A stretch of DNA of 57,040 nucleotides from Petralouisia muris (GTDB lineage: Bacteria; Bacillota; Clostridia; Lachnospirales; Lachnospiraceae): positions 1-57,040 of the forward strand of contig NZ_SRYA01000032.1 of assembly GCF_004793545.1 (NCBI RefSeq), in the 5' to 3' direction. The number at the start of each line of letters is the position of its first letter. Position 1 is the first letter of the stretch. The notes under the pieces are model-generated. The model ran no database searches and had not been told where the DNA came from. It saw only the letters and a program-made list of their open reading frames with translations. This document shows, one piece after another, positions 54,001 through 57,040 of the stretch. A program made the position numbers and the translations under genes.

Positions 54001-54020
54001 AGCCGGACATCTGCCCGGCT
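54001..54020. repeat. Hairpin downstream of the 46-aa gene
   Basis: AGCCGG-ACATCTGC-CCGGCT, about 30 bases past the small membrane-peptide gene on the minus strand. Could be an attenuating terminator; no strong T tract. Confidence 0.45.
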
Positions 54021-54048
54021 TTGTAATGATTTACCTTGTTTCTTAAAT

Positions 54049-54189
54049 TTACCATCCTCTGTCATCGTTGTCGTTCCAGCGCAGACGCCCATATGTCTTT
54101 CTCTTTGTGGAGACAACCATTCCCGAAACGGCAAGTACCGATAAAGCCAAAAACAAGCCTGCTGCTGCAAAATGTCTTACCTTGAACAT
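54049..54189 (-). CDS. Single-helix 46-aa membrane peptide
   Basis: Too short to stand out as an ORF: MFKVRHFAAAGLFLALSVLA then VSGMVVSTKRKTYGRLRW, with an acidic tail (NDNDDRGW). One hydrophobic helix (residues 6-26) and a basic stretch after it, like a small inner-membrane peptide. AAGGTGGT lies upstream. It sits 16 bases after the MazF gene on the same strand. Could be a holin-like toxin or just a membrane peptide; unproven. Confidence 0.5.
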   Translation of the reverse strand: MFKVRHFAAAGLFLALSVLAVSGMVVSTKRKTYGRLRWNDNDDRGW

Positions 54190-54205
54190 ATTTACCACCT
54201 TTTCC

Positions 54206-54574
54206 TTATTTGTTGTATCTGTCAAACACGCCTACCTGCACCTGTACGCCCTCCGTGATCCTGCCGAGCGTTTTTTCATCGACCTTTCCCATGTGTTCTA
54301 TGATACGGTCAAAGTTCAGCGCCGTTACCTGTTCGCATAATGCGATGCTGTGCTGGTCCAGTCCTTCCGTCTTATATGCCGATATGAATACATGCGTGGG
54401 CAGGCTCCGTTTCTTGTAAATCTTCGTAGACAGCGGAACGACCGTTAAGACAGTGCTGTGTTTGTTTGCCATGTTGTTACTGACCACCACCACAGGGCGC
54501 ATACCGCCCTGCGTACTTCCCTGATACTGTACGCCCAAATCGGCATACAGAATGTCGCCTCTCCTTATCTTCAT
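54206..54574 (-). CDS. mazF: MazF/PemK-family endoribonuclease toxin
   Basis: 122 aa from ATG 54574. Family motifs: RRGDILYADLG, GGMRPVVVVSNN, TVVPLSTKIYKK and HSIALCEQVTALN. MazF toxins cut single-stranded RNA. The ATG overlaps the stop of the upstream gene as TGATG, so translation is coupled. There is no MazE-like antitoxin: the upstream partner is instead a degenerate resolvase-like protein, which therefore is a candidate unconventional antitoxin. Confidence 0.9.
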   Translation of the reverse strand: MKIRRGDILYADLGVQYQGSTQGGMRPVVVVSNNMANKHSTVLTVVPLSTKIYKKRSLPTHVFISAYKTEGLDQHSIALCEQVTALNFDRIIEHMGKVDEKTLGRITEGVQVQVGVFDRYNK

Positions 54575-55011
54575 CAGCAGCACTTACCCCCGCCCCATAT
54601 CGGTCTTTCGTTGTCGGCAGAACACTTTGTTGTATCGTACATATGGTACTGCATGGTAGAAAGTTCAAAAAATCCGACGCCAATGTTGGCAGCATCGTAC
54701 ATAAATTCTTCCAGATCGGACTCGTCCGCTGTTATATCAGCCATGTTTTCCACGACAACCGTATCATACTGCCCGGTAATCAGATGGTTAATCAGCATAT
54801 TTACCGCATCACGGTCAATATCCCTGTTCGGTCCCTTGTTGACAATCGTTTCATTCATCAGTGCTATGCCTGCCAAGCTGCACTTCTGACGGTTCTGCTG
54901 AATGATCTGGCGGATATTGCTCTCTGACTTGTTGGAGTTCATAAACATGACTGCCGGATGCACAAGCAAGCCGACCTCAAAACTTTTCACATTACTGCAC
55001 ATGATAATCAC
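54574..55011 (-). CDS. Degenerate resolvase-like protein
   Basis: 145 aa. The core ALMNETIVNKG..., LINHLITGQYDTVVVENMAD, then ITADESDLEEFMYDAANIGVGFFEL resembles the second half of a serine-resolvase catalytic domain (usually 'GxxDvvvVxxxsRLtR....l..f...l...gv'), but the catalytic Ser and the R-L-x-R arginines are replaced (MADITAD). So it may keep the fold and dimerisation without DNA cleavage. Overlaps mazF by one base. Confidence 0.6.
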   Translation of the reverse strand: MIIMCSNVKSFEVGLLVHPAVMFMNSNKSESNIRQIIQQNRQKCSLAGIALMNETIVNKGPNRDIDRDAVNMLINHLITGQYDTVVVENMADITADESDLEEFMYDAANIGVGFFELSTMQYHMYDTTKCSADNERPIWGGGKCC

Positions 55012-55065
55012 CTGTTCTTTCTTCTATTTTCATTGACTGAAACAAAAGAGAAGTTTTTGCCGGCT

Positions 55066-55138
55066 TTATCCTCTCATACAGGAAAGCCTTGCCTGCTGTT
55101 ATCTGATAACTGCAAGGCTTGCCTGTATCAGAGGATAA
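55066..55138 (-). repeat. Long hairpin upstream of the resolvase-like/mazF operon
   Basis: 73 bases fold on themselves: TTATCCTCT/AGAGGATAA outer arms, ATACAGG/CCTGTAT, AGCCTTGC/GCAAGGCT and an inner GTTATC/GATAAC. It lies ~55 bases upstream of the resolvase-like start, in what should be the leader. Possibly an attenuator, an RNA element sensed by MazF, or the stem of a small mobile element. Confidence 0.6.
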
Positions 55139-55312
55139 CGTGGTGTTTCCGCCACATTACCCCTCTGTTCAATCTGAAAATATCAGACTGGCTCTCGCTT
55201 GTCCCCGAACCGGGTAACATACACTGGGACGGCTCCCATCCCACACTGCGCCTCCGTCATGCCCAACCAGACGGAATCCACAGGCAGCCACTCCCGAAAA
55301 ATGCTTTTCGCT

Positions 55313-55940
55313 GAAATTCCGGTGCCGTTCTATCTCATTACCTCTGACTGCCATGCCAGTAGGCACAATCCTCTGCTCCATACCTTCACAGGCAACAATG
55401 AAATCCTTGCAGGTACATCTTCGCACGAAACGGGATTCTGCCACCCCTTTATCCCTGCATAAGCATAGACGGGTAAAAAGGCGAAAATAAAATCAGGTGT
55501 ATGCGTGTCCTATTAAATTGTTTTGGCTTTCTCAAGCCTGCAACTATCATAACTAAAAGGGGATTGTTTTCAGAGTGCCAGATTGCACTATTTGTAGCTG
55601 ATATATGCCACCCTGACTGTCAGATCGGAAACAAAATCTGGTGCTGTTTTACCTCATTACCTCAGACTGCTATGTCAATAGGCACAATCCTCTGCTCCAT
55701 ACTTTCATTGGCAACAATGTTATTCATTACAGGTACAACTTCGTACGAAACGGAGTTCTGCCATCCCTTTATCCCTGAATAACCACAAACAAAAAAATAA
55801 AAGACAAAAATAAAATCAGATGTATGCATGTCCTATTAAATTGTTTTGGCTTTCTCAAGCCTACAACTATCATAAAAAAAGAGTTGTTTTCAAAGTATCA
55901 GTATCCGCTATTTATAGCCGATATGTGCCATCCTAAGATC
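55313..55940. repeat. Tandem duplication, ~319-bp unit, no gene
   Basis: Copy 1 from about 55313, copy 2 from about 55632. Shared blocks include AGGCACAATCCTCTGCTCCA, CATCCCTTTATCCCTG-like, TGTCCTATTAAATTGTTTTG and GGCTTTCTCAAGCC (a 5-bp hairpin). Several substitutions and small indels separate the copies, so the duplication is not recent. No open frame is conserved between the copies. Could be an RNA or replication/transfer region; I see nothing decisive. Confidence 0.75.
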
Positions 55941-56077
55941 TGTCATACACGAGAAATGCTCAAAAAGAAAAAAGCTGCTCTACTACATTTTTCAGAATAA
56001 TAGAGCAACCTTTTTGTATAATCACTTGAAAACGATTTTTAAAATTTTGTAGAATTATTTAACACTTTGGTGAGCCA

Positions 56078-56648
56078 TTATGATATAGTTACTGTATCGG
56101 TATAATCAAAAGCCTCACCAGAAATTTCAGAAACAGCATCAACATTTCCGTAAATATCACATTTTACTTTTATTCCAGATGGAAATGTTTTCTTAGTTTC
56201 GTAAGCACTATAAATCGGATATGTAGGAACAATAAGAGTCGCACCAATATCGGTTGCTCATTGAGCATAAGTTGATAAATCATCCCAATAAAAAAGTACC
56301 ATTAACTCTTTTGAGCAGATAATTTGTATTGGTTAAGTATGTTCCCAGACCAATCTTGCTACTTACATTATACCAATATCACAATCTATCCAAAATATAT
56401 TTATCACATGAGCAATTGGATCAGTCTGTCCCATCTCATATGCTTATCCGCCAATAACCTGTATTCCTTACGCCTCCAATTCTACTGTGTTTGCTTCGGC
56501 AAATTCTTCAAGCGACGAATACTATCGCTTCACTATACGCATTATCTGTGGCATCATTTGTGTTTTGAGCAAACACAGTAACAGAAAATATTGTTATCAA
56601 CATGCAAACAATCAATAATGAACTTAACAATTTTTTAAATTGTTTCAT
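56078..56648 (-). pseudogene. Secreted protein, decayed
   Basis: A clear signal peptide starts at 56648 (MKQFKKLLSSLLIVCMLI to VTVFA), preceded by AAGGAAAG, followed by a short mature part (AQNTNDATDNAYSEA). Then frameshifts and stops. The end is again coherent: LFYWDDLSTYAQ, an in-frame TGA where Trp is likely, then ATDIGATLIVPTYPIYSAYE and KVKCDIYGNVDAVSEIS to the stop at 56078. I do not recognise the family; a small exported protein of ~170 residues. Confidence 0.55.
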
Positions 56649-56697
56649 ACTTTACTTTCCTTTTTTCGTTTTCAAGCGTTCTATCTCCTCAATGTTT

Positions 56698-56860
56698 TTT
56701 TAATTGCCTCTTTATCAGATTCAGAAAGTACAAACTCCTCATTACCCTTTTCCACCTCTATTTCTGTAAAAAAATCCGCTACCTGTAATTTCGATATTAT
56801 TATTTTTCAAAAGCATTATCAACTATCCCTTTAACTTCTCCTGTTCAATGAAATCTCTTA
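56698..56860 (-). pseudogene. Fragment upstream of the secreted-protein remnant
   Basis: Pieces in different frames read EKLKG, IVDNAFEK, NNNIEITGSGFFTEIEVEKGNEE and FVLSESDKEAIKKTLRR, joined only by correcting an A-run and a T-run indel. It ends with a stop about 50 bases before the secreted-protein start, so the two were probably an operon. 56861-57040 contains nothing I can identify. Confidence 0.4.
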
Positions 56861-57040
56861 TTTAGCAAGTGTACTTATAATATCATAAGAGTCTATCAGC
56901 TTTGCAGAAAGTAGCTCGCTATTGCATAAAACAGACATGAAAACAGTTTTAACCACACCCATATGGTAAAACTGCCTTCTTTTACGTAAACGGTAAAACG
57001 CGAGTACCTATACAAAACTGGAGCAAACCTGTATGATAGT

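Noticed and set aside
53912-54055. 48-residue N-terminal extension of the hypothetical protein at 53513-53911
   Set aside because: It would read through a GC hairpin and a proper ribosome site; the ATG at 53911 is a better start.
55199-55782. Two short open frames (87 and 93 aa) in the tandem duplication
   Set aside because: They lie in duplicated DNA but are not in equivalent frames throughout, lack ribosome sites and show no protein-like conservation between copies.

Overview
The window looks like the accessory genome of a gut-associated member of the Lachnospiraceae (Clostridia, Bacillota). The basis is the moderate-to-low GC, strong AGGAGG-type ribosome binding sites, GPH-type sugar symporters next to GH3/GH43/GH78 enzymes, TnpV, a cysteine-rich KTR protein and large serine recombinases of the Tn4451/Tn916 world. 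There are no rRNA, tRNA, CRISPR or core housekeeping genes, so the species cannot be named. It is a patchwork: a largely intact carbohydrate-utilisation locus embedded in mobile-element debris, with many truncated or frameshifted genes.

Layout. 0.5-3 kb: two overlapping LysR regulators converge on a MoeA-like gene that lacks its central domain. 3.06-4.97 kb: a complete DDE insertion sequence with visible terminal inverted repeats, followed by an AraC stub. 5.1-10.7 kb: two marR-MATE efflux modules, an alpha/beta hydrolase and a decayed TetR gene that share a palindromic operator, and a decayed third MATE gene. 10.9-13.3 kb: a scrapyard with a serine-recombinase tail, an aldo/keto reductase cut by an element end, IS1380 debris and orphan fragments. 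13.4-30.9 kb: the glycan locus. One minus-strand operon carries GH5 (endoglycoceramidase-like), GH78, GH43, a GPH symporter, GH3 and GH43, with a divergent AraC regulator. A second cluster has a GH106-like gene with a G-tract frameshift, another GPH symporter and a GH5 truncated next to an IS1634-family element.

32.5-43.3 kb: small accessory enzymes and membrane proteins. These are two CPBP proteins (one degenerate), an adenosine-deaminase-like/transglutaminase-like fusion with a frameshift, acetyltransferases, a truncated FtsX permease, a UPF0489 protein, an ADP-ribosyltransferase-fold-like protein and a cytidine deaminase. A striking 220-bp array of about 17-bp repeats set every 20-21 bp lies at 37930-38150. 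43.4-50.5 kb: element remnants (SymE-like, XRE, TnpV, a second broken copy of the first IS), sortase B beside a tyrosine recombinase that lacks its HxxR box, an autoregulated-looking HTH plus AlbA_2/ATPase cassette, and a KTR protein.

50.5-57 kb: an aldo/keto reductase cut by an integrative element. Its end carries a large serine recombinase, and further inside lie DUF6870, a small membrane peptide, a MazF toxin translationally coupled to a degenerate resolvase-like protein, a long hairpin, a 319-bp tandem duplication and decayed secreted-protein genes. The same element end lies in the same codons of another aldo/keto reductase at 11.57 kb, which suggests that this recombinase family targets that gene motif. 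Several lesions are single-base indels in homopolymers, so assembly error should be excluded before any one of them is called a true pseudogene.
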